Source: Methylosinus sp. Ce-a6 (GTDB taxonomy: Bacteria; Pseudomonadota; Alphaproteobacteria; Rhizobiales; Beijerinckiaceae). Taken from it: DNA of 64,000 nucleotides. This document shows, piece by piece, positions 9,346 to 17,312 of the stretch (positions are counted from its first letter, which is position 1; each line of letters begins with the position of its first letter). The position numbers and the translations under genes are program-made. The notes under the pieces are model-generated. The model saw nothing but the letters and a program-made list of their open reading frames with translations. It was not told where the DNA came from and made no database searches. The DNA lies in assembly GCF_009811655.1 (NCBI RefSeq), contig NZ_BGJX01000006.1, positions 62,001 through 126,000 of the forward strand, read 5' to 3'.

Positions 9346-9849
9346 TCATTGCCCGCGGCTCTGCGCGCTATAGCGCTCGAGCAGCTCGGCGAGCGCCGCG
9401 TCGCGCGTCGCGCCCTGCTTTCGCAGATTGACATAATGCTGGCAGAGGTCGCCGAAGCTCTGCTTGCTGCGCGTCGCCGCCGAAATGCGCGCGATAGTCT
9501 CGATCAATTCGGCTTCATCCTCCGGCGCGCCGATTTCGGCGAGCATGTCGGCGAGCTGGCCTGCGCGATTGGCGAGCATGCGCGGCGATTCGACGAAATG
9601 CGCGCCGCCGACGTCGAGCGCCTGGCGAAGGCGCGTGACCCGCGCTTCTTCCACCGGCGCGCCGCCGTTTCTGCGCGCGGCGAGCCAATAGGCCGGATCG
9701 ACGCGGTCGATCGGCGACAGCCATTTCGGCAACTCGTCCTTGCGCTTCACCTCGACGGCCGGCCGCTGCTGCGGGGTCGTGTCCTCGCAGGCCCCGAGCA
9801 GCGCCGCCACCGTCGCGCAGAGAACGGCGAGACGCGCTCTCATCCTCAC
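9346..9849 (-). CDS. Putative lipoprotein, MxaH-like
   Basis: The product (167 aa) has an N-terminal signal ending in a lipobox-like LLGACED, so it is probably a periplasmic lipoprotein. The rest is a small helical domain (WLSPIDRVDPAYWLAARR, ANRAGQLADMLAEIGAPEDEAELIETIARIS). I do not recognise a catalytic motif. It follows the mxaD remnant with a 4-base GTGA overlap (start GTG 9847-9849, or ATG 9841-9843), which is where mxaH lies in other methylotroph mxa clusters. The MxaH assignment rests mainly on that position. It appears intact even though every mxa gene upstream of it is damaged. Confidence 0.6.
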   Translation of the reverse strand: MRMRARLAVLCATVAALLGACEDTTPQQRPAVEVKRKDELPKWLSPIDRVDPAYWLAARRNGGAPVEEARVTRLRQALDVGGAHFVESPRMLANRAGQLADMLAEIGAPEDEAELIETIARISAATRSKQSFGDLCQHYVNLRKQGATRDAALAELLERYSAQSRGQ

Positions 9850-10468
9850 TTGCCCTGCAGCTTCTCGGCGAGGCCCCGCAGCCCGTCCTTCAGGAAAGTG
9901 GTCATCGCCTCGCGCGCGGCGTCGTCGTCGAGATTGTCCGGCGGCTCATTGCTGGTGTCGCCGCGATAGAGGCGGCCATACCATTGCACCTCGCTGCCGC
10001 CGCCGGCCTCACCGCGAGCGTCGCCGAATAGGAGCTGATCGGCAGCGCGTCGAGATTGGGCTCCGACATGCGATAGGCGAGCTTCATCTGCTGCGGGTCG
10101 TATTCGTCGAGGCTCTCCGTGACGACGCCGCCCTTGCGCAAGGTGATCTCGCGCGCCGCGCCAATGGCGTCGCCGCCCGTCGCCTTCACGCCGGCGACAT
10201 CCGGATGCCAGTCGAGCGCGCCAAAATGGCCGACGATCGCCCAGACGGATTTGGGATCGGCGGAGACGGTGATCTTCTCGTCGACCTTGATCGGCGTCGG
10301 ACCATGCGCCTGTCCGCGCGCGCGCCATGCGGCCGCGGCGCCTTGCAGCGCGCCAGCGAGCGCGACGCCGAAGAGCGGCAGCAGAAGGCTCGAACGCCAG
10401 CGCGCGGTGAGACGCGCGATCGTCTCCCACCCGGCCCGCAATGTTTCGGCGCGCGACGCTCCGCTCAT
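9846..10468 (-). pseudogene. mxaD: mxaK'-'mxaD chimera with frameshift
   Basis: The first ~50 codons from ATG 10466-10468 encode a short cytoplasmic stretch and one membrane span ending in AAAAWRARGQ, resembling the N-terminus of MxaK. The frame then runs directly into mature MxaD-like sequence (AHGPTPIKVDEKITV, VWAIVGHFGALDWHPDV), the SRPBCC-type periplasmic protein linked to methanol dehydrogenase-cytochrome cL interaction. The MxaD signal peptide, the rest of mxaK and all of mxaL are absent. Near 10011 the MxaD reading shifts by one base: SYSATLAV is in one frame and SEVQWYGRLYRGDTSNEPP in another, ending at 9846. The start overlaps the mxaC remnant in ATGA, as in an intact operon. The fusion and the frameshift are seen directly; gene identities are from remembered family sequences. 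Confidence 0.75.
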
Positions 10469-11127
10469 GCGGACCTCCTCGCGCTTTCTCGCGGCGCCTG
10501 GGCGCTGGCGGTCCGCACGAGGCCGGTCTCCGCGAATTTGGCGGCGAACAGCAAGGATGTGGCGATGGCCGCGACGAGCAGCGTCTCGTCAGTCAAATCC
10601 TCGCGCGGAATGCGCTCGGCGTAGCGGAAGGGGCGGCGCTCGAGCCGATCGATCTCGGCGATCGCGTCCGCCACCGCGGCGGGGCCTTCCGCCTCGAAGG
10701 CGCGGTAGGAAATGCCGAGCGATTTGAAGAAGAGATCGAGATGGCGCTCGGGCAGCGCCTGCGGCGTGTCCGACTCGCCGGGCGCCGGTCTGTCGCTGAT
10801 GCCCTTGGAGCCCCGGGCGCGCAGGAACAGCCAATAGAGATTGGGCCTGATCTTGCGGAAATCGGCGCGCAGCTGATCTTGTATGCGCGGATCGATGACG
10901 GCGGCGCCGTCGGAGACGAGCAGGATCACGCGCGATTCGACATCGCCGCCAGCGGGAAATTGCGACAGCGCCATGGCGAGACCGCGGCCGATATTGGTGT
11001 AGCCGAGGCCCGGCCTGTCGATCGCCTGAACGGCGGCGCGCACCGCCTCGCGATGATCTGTCATCGGCATGACCAATATGGGCGAGGTGGAGAAAGCGGC
11101 GACGCGACTCGCCGCCGGGCAGCATTG
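10465..11127 (-). pseudogene. mxaC: mxaC remnant (C-terminal part of a VWA-domain protein)
   Basis: The frame encodes the second half of a von Willebrand A domain (VAAFSTSPILVMPMTDHREAV, YTNIGRGLAMALSQF, SRVILLVSDGAAVIDP) and a tail with LYWLFLRARGSKGI, LDLFFKSLGISYRAFEAE and a last membrane span. This matches MxaC, a VWA protein needed for maturation of calcium methanol dehydrogenase. The N-terminal half with the DxSxS metal site is gone. The frame is continuous with truncated mxaF upstream, interrupted only by TAA at 11128-11130, so one deletion joined mxaF to mxaC and removed mxaJ, G, I, R, S and A. A TTG at 11074-11076 could start a 203-residue fragment, but a functional product is unlikely. 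Confidence 0.75.
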
Positions 11128-12450
11128 TTATCTGGCGCGGCCTCGCGCGCCTAACCGATATCGAGATAGGCGCGGAGGCAGCGCTGAGTGCATTTGTGGG
11201 TAATTGAAAGCCGCGGAGGGGCATATGTCCTTGCCGAGATGGTCCATGCGCGTGCCATATTCCGGATCGCGCGCCGGCAGACCGCTCTTGAGGTCGACCG
11301 TCTTGAAGACATTGACCGTCTCGTCGATCTTGTCGGCGGAGACGAGGTCGCCATTGGTGCGGTCGAGCGTGTAGACGACGCCGTTGCGGTCGGGATGCGT
11401 GAGGAGCTTGCGCTCCTTGCCGTCCTTGTCCTTCTGCTCGGTGAGCAGCATGAAGTTGACGCTGGCGAAGTCCCATTCGTCATGCGGGGTCTTCTGATAG
11501 CCGAACTTGGCTTCGCCCGTGTCGATGTCGCGGCCGAAGATCGTCATCGTCCATTTGTTGTCGCCTGGACGCATCGTCTCGTTCCACGGCGCCGGATTGC
11601 CCGTGCCGTAGTAGAAGAGGTTCGCGCCCGGATCGTAAGCGTACCAACCCCAATTGGTGCCGCCGCCGATCTTCCAGGCGTCGCCTTCCCAGGTCGAGAG
11701 GCCGAGGCCCTTCTGGCCGTAATGGGGATTCTTGATGTTGAAATCCTTGGACAGTAGCAGGTCCTCGTCCGGACCCGTCGCATAGGCGCGCCATTTCTGC
11801 TCGCCCGTGTGCACGTCATAGGCGGTCACATAGCCGCGCACGCCGAGCTCGGCGCCGGACGAGCCGACGAGAACCTTGCCCTTGATGACGTAAGGCGCGA
11901 TGGTGAGCGTGGAGCCGACCTTATAGTCGGAGTTCTCCATCTTCCACACGAGCTCGCCGGTCTTGGCGTCGAGCGCCTCGATATGGCCGTCGAGCAGCGT
12001 CTTGAGAATGAGCGGCGGCGGCGTCGCGTCGCCCGGCCAATAGGCGAGGCCGCGATTGACGAGATCGCAGCAGGCCACCGCGCGGGCGGCCGCATTCTGC
12101 TTCGGCTTGTCCTGCCAGAGAATGCGCGTCGGATCGTCGAGGTCGAGCGCGAAGGTGTTGTTCGGGAAAGACGTGTGGATATACATCTTGCCGTCGACGA
12201 CGAGCGGGGCGCCCTCGTGGCCGTTCAGCACGCCGGTCGAAAAGGACCAGGCCACCTTCAGATCCTTGACGTTCTGGGCGTTGATCTGCGTGAGCGCGCT
12301 GTAATTGTTCGAGTGATAGTTCTTGCCGGGCATCACCCAGTTGTCTTCGCTCTTCGAGAGCTGATCGAGCTTGTCGTTGGCAAAGGCGGCGCCGATCGGC
12401 GTCACCGACAGAACGGCGAGCAGCGATACCGAATTCAGTAGATTCCTCAT
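11128..12450 (-). pseudogene. mxaF: mxaF, methanol dehydrogenase large subunit, truncated at 3' end
   Basis: The 440-residue frame has a signal peptide, then [21 protein letters not shown], the mature start of MxaF. The vicinal cysteines of the active-site disulfide ring ([13 protein letters not shown]), [13 protein letters not shown] and EWDFASVN with the catalytic Asp are present. The residue two after that Asp is Ala, as in calcium-type MxaF, rather than the Asp of lanthanide-type XoxF. Similarity stops abruptly after KDICPSA; the next ~25 residues are unrelated and end at TAA. Full-length MxaF is about 600 residues, so the last ~170, including several propeller blades, are missing. ATG 12448-12450 has an AGGAGGA eight bases upstream. 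The protein is very unlikely to be active; another mxaF copy elsewhere is expected if the organism uses this enzyme. Confidence 0.88.
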
Positions 12451-12620
12451 CGACGAGTCCTCCTGCAACAGCCATCGCCCGGCGGATCGCAGAGCCGAAT
12501 GGAGATGTCGCCTCGTGAAAGAGCGATACCGAATTCAGTAGATTCCTCATCGACGAGTCCTCCTGCAACAGCCATCGTCCGGCGGATCGCAGAGCCGAAT
12601 GGAGATGTCGCCTCGTGAAA
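12422..12620. repeat. Tandem duplication, 100-bp period, over the mxaF start
   Basis: Bases 12422-12520 recur at 12522-12620 with one visible mismatch (C to T in GCCATCGYCC). The unit holds the mxaF ribosome-binding site, the start codon and the first ~10 codons, plus upstream leader. The upstream copy of the start (12548-12550) is out of frame with mxaF, because the period is not a multiple of three. Confidence 0.95.
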
Positions 12621-12973
12621 CAACGGCTCGCGATCTCCCGAGCCATTCTTTTTGTCGTCCGCCGTCCTCGCCGTCGTCGCGACGTTCTTTGAAAAAAAAC
12701 GAGGTCCGGGGCCGGCGAGATATAGGTTTTCGGCCGCGGCTCTGTCTGTATGATTTGTCGGTAATCTGACCCGGGAAGAAATGGCGTCGGCGCCGCTCTT
12801 TCCTCACGAATCCAACGGCCGTCGCTTCCCGCGCCGTGATGTTGACAAAGTGGCATGGCGATTGAAGCGCGGGCGCCGCCGTTCGCCATTCGCTCCATCT
12901 CGAGACGGCGATCCGCTTGGGCTCGAGAATTCGATGGGCGGGATCCCGGGATGGCGGCCTCGAAAGGATCGTG
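12621..12973. other. Divergent upstream region, 353 bp
   Basis: This stretch lies between the duplicated mxaF leader and the small rightward gene. It contains an AT-richer part (TTTGAAAAAAAACGAGG near 12689) and no convincing coding frame. It is where the mxaF promoter would be expected, but I could not assign promoter boxes. Confidence 0.4.
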
Positions 12974-13201
12974 ATGGAGAGGCTTATCAAATTGACCGAC
13001 GTCGATCGCCCCGACGAGCCGCTGGAGGTGGAAATCGAGCGCATGACCGAGACGACGCTGCGCGTGACGGTGCCCAAGACGATCGTCGCCTTCGAATTGC
13101 GGCGGCCGCGCGAAGGGGCGGCCTTCGAGGGCGCGCTGGGCGGGCGCTATTTCACTTATACGCCCGCTGCGAGCGCCAAGCCCGGACGGCGGCGCGGATA
13201 G
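12974..13201 (+). CDS. Small hypothetical protein (75 aa)
   Basis: The frame encodes a compact acidic-to-basic protein: MERLIKLTDVDRPDEPLEVEIERMTE, then alternating hydrophobic strands (LRVTVPKTIVAFELRRP, GGRYFTYTP) and a basic tail. It looks like a small beta-rich domain. ATG 12974 is preceded by GAAAGGA at good spacing, which favours it over the upstream in-frame GTG-type start at 12917. I do not recognise a family. It stands alone between the mxa remnant and the PAP2 gene. Confidence 0.55.
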   Translation: MERLIKLTDVDRPDEPLEVEIERMTETTLRVTVPKTIVAFELRRPREGAAFEGALGGRYFTYTPAASAKPGRRRG

Positions 13202-13529
13202 CCTCGGGCGAGACCGGATCCTCGCCGACGTCGAAACGGGACGAAACGCCTGGGCGATTTCCTATTGGACGGAATTGGGGCAGCTCCGCGCGGCGCTCTT
13301 CCGCAGCCGCTCCATTGCCGCGCTCGCGTCGTGGCGCAGGCGTCGATCGGAGCCCGGACGAAAAAATCTTCGCGCCGCGACGCGCGGCCGCGCTCGTGTT
13401 CTATCTCTCTATCAACACGCGAACTCGCGCCTGCGATTGACAATGCCGTGACAATCGTCCCTGTCGCTGCAATCGAAACGTCGTTCATGTGTCACGAAAC
13501 GGCAGCACGCGGCGCCTAGCGTTTCCGCC
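13202..13529. other. Intergenic region, 328 bp
   Basis: No gene, terminator or repeat was recognised here. It precedes the PAP2 phosphatase gene and probably carries its promoter. Confidence 0.4.
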
Positions 13530-14117
13530 ATGCTGATCGCTTCGAACCGTCGTCTTTCCCTCGAACGCTTCGTCCTCGCCGAGACGTCGCTGCGCGACAG
13601 GCTGCTGCGGGCCGATCTCGCCGGCGTGCATCTCATGACGCGCTCCACCAAGTCCACGCTCGGACGCCTGCTCGCGATCGCGATCAGCAAGCTCGGCAAC
13701 GGATGGATCTATCCGATCCTCGCGGCGGCGATCTTCGCTCTCGCCGGAAGCGAAGCTTGGCCGGTCGTCGCGCTCGCCAGCCTCAACGCCGCGTTGCTGC
13801 ATACGCTCTTCCCCATCATCAAGAAGCGCATCGGACGGCCGCGGCCGTTTCGCGTCGATCCGCGGCTGACCTCGCTCTTGAAGATTCTCGACGAGCATTC
13901 CTTTCCGAGCGGCCATATGATGACGCTGACCGGCGTGCTGGCGCCGATCGTCATCGCCTGGCCTTCGGCCGCGCTGTCCGCCCTGGCGCTCATCCTCTCC
14001 ATGGCGTGGTCGCGCATCGCCACGGCGCATCACTATCCGAGCGACGTGCTCGGCGGCTCGGCGCTCGGCATCGCCATGGGCTATCCCCTATCGGCCTGCA
14101 TTCTCGGCCATTGGTGA
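13530..14117 (+). CDS. PAP2-family membrane phosphatase
   Basis: The 195-residue protein has the three-part lipid-phosphatase signature: KKRIGRPRPF near residue 98, FPSGHMMT near 128 and SRIATAHHYPSDVLGG near 160, which together form the phosphohistidine active site. Hydrophobic segments between them indicate a multi-span inner-membrane protein. Likely substrates are undecaprenyl pyrophosphate or phosphatidic-acid-type lipids; the exact one is unknown. The last 30 bases overlap the convergent hglS gene. Confidence 0.85.
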   Translation: MLIASNRRLSLERFVLAETSLRDRLLRADLAGVHLMTRSTKSTLGRLLAIAISKLGNGWIYPILAAAIFALAGSEAWPVVALASLNAALLHTLFPIIKKRIGRPRPFRVDPRLTSLLKILDEHSFPSGHMMTLTGVLAPIVIAWPSAALSALALILSMAWSRIATAHHYPSDVLGGSALGIAMGYPLSACILGHW

Positions 14118-15491
14118 GCGGTTCTCCATAATTCCGAGCGTCGTGAGCGCGCGTTCGAGCGAGCTCGCCTCCTCATGCGCATAGATCGCCATTTCGTCGG
14201 CGACCTTGGTTCCGAGCGCATGTTCGAAAGCTTCGCGACTGGCGGAAGCGGAAAGCTCGCGACGTCCGCCCTCGCCGAGGTTGGACTGGAAAATTCCCGC
14301 CGCGCTCACCGGAAGAAAATCTTCATAAATGATCGGCTCGACGCGGAGAGCGCCTTCGCGCAGCAGCGTCTCGACGTCCTCTTGGGCGCTCTTTCTCTCG
14401 CCGGGCGCATAACGAAAGAAGGCGAGGCCCTGCGCGCGCACGGTCGCGGCGTCGTCGGGGAAGGCGGCGAAGCGGCGCTTCAGCTCGGCCATATAATCCG
14501 CAATGGCGTCGTCGCGCGGCGGCGCGGCGGCGAGCGTCTCCGCGAGCAGCCGGTCATAGAGGGCGCGGCCTTTCGCCGTGAGCGCCGCGCCGCGCTGCTC
14601 GATCTCGCCGAAGCGCGCGCGATGCTCGCCGCGCGCCTCCTCGCGTCCCGCGAAGCGCACGGGCTCGGCGATGGCCTTGAAGCTCGTCTGGCGCAGCAGG
14701 ATCGGAAAGGCGCGGCGCGAGGGTCCTTCGACGATCGACTTCGGATCGAGGCCGCGCTCGGCGAGCGCCGTCTGCACGGCGTCTATGTCCAGCGTCGGCA
14801 GCGTCAGATGATTGATATGCGGCCCATGGAAGCAGACGATATCGGCGACGAGCGGATGCGCCTTGCGATAGGCTTCGTAGACGCCGGCGGTGACCGTCGC
14901 CTCGCCGCGCCAGCGAAAGGTGTGCAGCGCCTCATGGACGAATTCGATCGCCTGCGCCTCGCCGAGCGCGCCATTGGCCTCGAAGATCTCGATGAGATGC
15001 AGGCAGCGTGGCGTAAAGATACGCCGGCGCGAGAGAATCTCCAGCGCTTCGCGGCGCAGATCCTCGCCTTCGATGAGCTCCGGGCGCAAGAGCGAGGTGA
15101 AGATGCGGAACGGGCAGCGCCGGATCGATTGCGCCTCGATCGGCCGGAAGCAGGTCGAATGAACCGGCACGCCGGCGGGCGAGAGATCGTAATAGCCGAC
15201 GGGATGCATGCCCATCACGGCGAAGAGCCGCCGCAGCCCCGCGAGCTCCTCCGGGCGTCCGACGCGAATGGCGCCGTGCCGCTCGACGCCGATGAGATCG
15301 AACGCGCCCGAGCGGCGAAGACGCGCCTCGAGCTCGGGATCGCGCGCGAGCGCCTCTCCGTCGATCTCGCCGACGATGCGCGTCATCTCCAGATAGCGCG
15401 GCACCTCGTCGCGATACATCTGCGTCATCGCCGCGGAGAAGATCGAGCGGATCGTGTCGGCGGAAACATGGGTGTCTGTCATGTCGGACAT
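14088..15491 (-). CDS. hglS: 2-oxoadipate dioxygenase/decarboxylase (HglS, DUF1338)
   Basis: This 467-residue protein matches the YdcJ/HglS group of the vicinal-oxygen-chelate fold. Visible hallmarks are the N-terminal FSAAMTQMYRDEVPRYLEM, the central VPVHSTCFRPIEAQ, FHGPHINHLTLPTLDID with metal-binding His, and the late PIIYEDFLPVSAAGIFQSNLG containing the metal-binding Glu. HglS converts 2-oxoadipate to D-2-hydroxyglutarate in bacterial lysine breakdown. The gene upstream on the same strand encodes the aldehyde dehydrogenase that makes 2-aminoadipate, so the two form a lysine-degradation unit. ATG 15489-15491 is used; a second in-frame ATG lies three codons later. The 3' end overlaps the PAP2 gene. 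Confidence 0.88.
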   Translation of the reverse strand: MSDMTDTHVSADTIRSIFSAAMTQMYRDEVPRYLEMTRIVGEIDGEALARDPELEARLRRSGAFDLIGVERHGAIRVGRPEELAGLRRLFAVMGMHPVGYYDLSPAGVPVHSTCFRPIEAQSIRRCPFRIFTSLLRPELIEGEDLRREALEILSRRRIFTPRCLHLIEIFEANGALGEAQAIEFVHEALHTFRWRGEATVTAGVYEAYRKAHPLVADIVCFHGPHINHLTLPTLDIDAVQTALAERGLDPKSIVEGPSRRAFPILLRQTSFKAIAEPVRFAGREEARGEHRARFGEIEQRGAALTAKGRALYDRLLAETLAAAPPRDDAIADYMAELKRRFAAFPDDAATVRAQGLAFFRYAPGERKSAQEDVETLLREGALRVEPIIYEDFLPVSAAGIFQSNLGEGGRRELSASASREAFEHALGTKVADEMAIYAHEEASSLERALTTLGIMENRSPMAENAGR

Positions 15492-15529
15492 CTCCGTTTC
15501 GGATATTCGCCTTTGCGCGGCGCCGGCCG

Positions 15530-15559
15530 CTCCCTCTCCCCGCTCGCGGGGAGAGGGAG
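15530..15559. repeat. Intercistronic hairpin between amaB and hglS
   Basis: Perfect 12-bp arms (CTCCCTCTCCCC and its complement) flank a 6-base loop. There is no T-run, so it is more likely an mRNA-stability hairpin or a repeat relic than a terminator. Similar CTCCCTCTCCC-type hairpins occur in the MITE-like elements at 19.6 and 61.1 kb. Confidence 0.7.
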
Positions 15560-15563
15560 ATGG

Positions 15564-17096
15564 TTACACGTCGAAGACGACGCCCTGGGCGAGCGGCAGC
15601 GCGCTCGAATAATTGATCGTGTTGGTGGCGCGGCGCATATAGGCCTTCCAGGAATCGGAGCCCGCCTCGCGTCCGCCGCCCGTCTCCTTCTCGCCGCCGA
15701 AAGCGCCGCCGATCTCGGCGCCGGAGGGGCCGATATTCACATTGGCGATGCCGCAGTCGGAGCCCTCCGCCGAGAGGAAGCGTTCCGCCTCGGTGAGATC
15801 GGTCGTGAAGATCGAGGAGGCGAGGCCATGCGCCACGTCGTTTTGAATGTGCAACGCCTCGTCGAGATCGCGATATTTCATCGCATAGAGAATGGGCGCG
15901 AAGGTCTCGCGCCGCGCGACGGGCGCCGGCTCGGCGAGCTCGACCAGCGCCGGCCGCACATAATAGGCGTCGGGGCGCTCCTGCGCGAAGAGGCGCTGGC
16001 CGCCGTGGATCTTCGCGCCTATGGCGGCGGCCTCCTCCAGCGCGTGTCGCATGGCGCGATGAGAGTCGCCGTCGATGAGCGGGCCGATGAGCGTCTTGCC
16101 CTCGCGCGGATCGCCGACCGGCGCGGAGGCGTAGGCAAGCGAGAGCCGGCCGATCAATCCGTCATAGACGGATTCGTGCAGGATGAGGCGACGCAGAGTC
16201 GTGCAGCGTTGGCCGGCCGTGCCCATGGCGGCGAAGGCGATGGCGCGCACCGCGAGATCGAGCGGGGCGGAAGGACAGACGATAGCGGCGTTATTGCCGC
16301 CGAGCTCGAGAATGGAGCGCGCGAAACGCTGCGCGAGGCGCGGTCCGACCGCGCGGCCCATGGCGGTCGAGCCCGTCGCCGAGACGAGCGCGACGCGGCG
16401 ATCGTCGACGAGCTTCTCGCCGAGCTCGCGCCCGCCGATGACGAGCGCGGAGAGTCCTTTCGGCGCGTCGCCGAAACGCGCCAGCGCGCGCTCGAACAGA
16501 GCGTGAGTCGCGAGCGCGGTGAGCGGCGTCTTCTCGGAAGGCTTCCAGACGAGCGTATCGCCGCAGACGAGCGCGATCGCCGCGTTCCAGGCCCAGACCG
16601 CGACGGGGAAGTTGAAGCTCGTGATGATTCCGATGACGCCGAGCGGATGCCATGTCTCCATCATGCGATGGCCGGGTCGTTCCGTCGCTATGGTGAGGCC
16701 GTAGAGCTGGCGCGAGAGGCCCACGGCGTAGTCGCAAATATCGATCATCTCCTGCACTTCGCCGCGCGCCTCGGAGACGATCTTGCCGGCCTCGATCGTG
16801 ACGAGCTCCGCGAGCTCGTGCTTCGCCGCGCGCAATTCCTCGCCGAAGAGCCGCACCAGTTCGCCGCGCCGCGGCGCGGGGACAATGCGCCATTTGCGAA
16901 AGGCGGCTTCGGCTTCGCCGATCGCCGCGTCTAAAGCATCGCTGTCGTGAGTTTTCACTCTGGCGATGGCGTCGCCGGTAATCGGCGTTCTGCTGTCTAA
17001 TTTTCCGTCACGAAAAAGCGCGGGCTGGACAGTAATGTATGAAAGTAATTCTTCAGCTCGTGCTGCGATATTGCTGGATTTTGTAGGAGAAACCAT
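15564..17096 (-). CDS. amaB: L-aminoadipate-semialdehyde (piperideine-6-carboxylate) dehydrogenase, ALDH7 family
   Basis: The 510-residue aldehyde dehydrogenase carries ITSFNFPVAVWAWN and WKPSEKTPLTA (NAD-binding region), catalytic Glu in LELGGNNAAIV and catalytic Cys in GQRCTTLRRL. The ALDH7/antiquitin-type end GSDSWKAYMRRATNTINYS supports an aminoadipate-semialdehyde substrate. It oxidises L-2-aminoadipate semialdehyde (or its cyclic form) to L-2-aminoadipate, one step above HglS once an aminotransferase has acted. Start ATG 17094-17096 follows TAGGAGAAACC. The first ~40 codons are noticeably more AT-rich than the rest. It is divergent from rocD. Confidence 0.9.
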   Translation of the reverse strand: MVSPTKSSNIAARAEELLSYITVQPALFRDGKLDSRTPITGDAIARVKTHDSDALDAAIGEAEAAFRKWRIVPAPRRGELVRLFGEELRAAKHELAELVTIEAGKIVSEARGEVQEMIDICDYAVGLSRQLYGLTIATERPGHRMMETWHPLGVIGIITSFNFPVAVWAWNAAIALVCGDTLVWKPSEKTPLTALATHALFERALARFGDAPKGLSALVIGGRELGEKLVDDRRVALVSATGSTAMGRAVGPRLAQRFARSILELGGNNAAIVCPSAPLDLAVRAIAFAAMGTAGQRCTTLRRLILHESVYDGLIGRLSLAYASAPVGDPREGKTLIGPLIDGDSHRAMRHALEEAAAIGAKIHGGQRLFAQERPDAYYVRPALVELAEPAPVARRETFAPILYAMKYRDLDEALHIQNDVAHGLASSIFTTDLTEAERFLSAEGSDCGIANVNIGPSGAEIGGAFGGEKETGGGREAGSDSWKAYMRRATNTINYSSALPLAQGVVFDV

Positions 17097-17129
17097 GCCT
17101 GTGCTTCCTCGCTCGCCGTATTGCTGCTT

Positions 17130-17146
17130 TATTTGTCTCGCAAATA
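17130..17146. promoter_or_regulatory. Palindrome in the amaB/rocD divergent promoter region
   Basis: Arms TATTTG and CAAATA are separated by TCTCG, and another TATTTGCAA half-site lies about 15 bp further on. Its place between divergent amino-acid catabolism genes suggests an operator for an Lrp- or LysR-type regulator. The regulator is not encoded next to it. Confidence 0.4.
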
Positions 17147-17312
17147 GCCCGTGTTCGATGTATTTGCAACGTCATCGTCGGAGCGGCGTAACGCCGCGCT
17201 CCGTGCGCAAGAGGCTCGAGAGAGGCAATGGCCCGCGAGCCGCCGATCGCCCGTCACACGTGAAAAACGTCGAGGCGACGCCCACATAACGAACGAGCGA
17301 GGTCAGTGGTTC

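Noticed and set aside
11128..12450. Reading the PQQ dehydrogenase as lanthanide-type XoxF
   Set aside because: The residue two positions after the catalytic Asp is Ala (EWDFAS), not Asp, and the mature N-terminus NDKL and mxaC/D/H neighbours fit MxaF.
13265..13519. A short rightward frame between the small hypothetical gene and the PAP2 gene
   Set aside because: No ribosome-binding site, no recognisable domain, and a composition typical of non-coding reading.
14175..16934. A very long rightward open frame (over 900 codons) opposite hglS and amaB
   Set aside because: It is antisense to two well-supported enzymes, is dominated by R, E, A and G, has no domain, and is a codon-position mirror of the kind expected in high-GC DNA.
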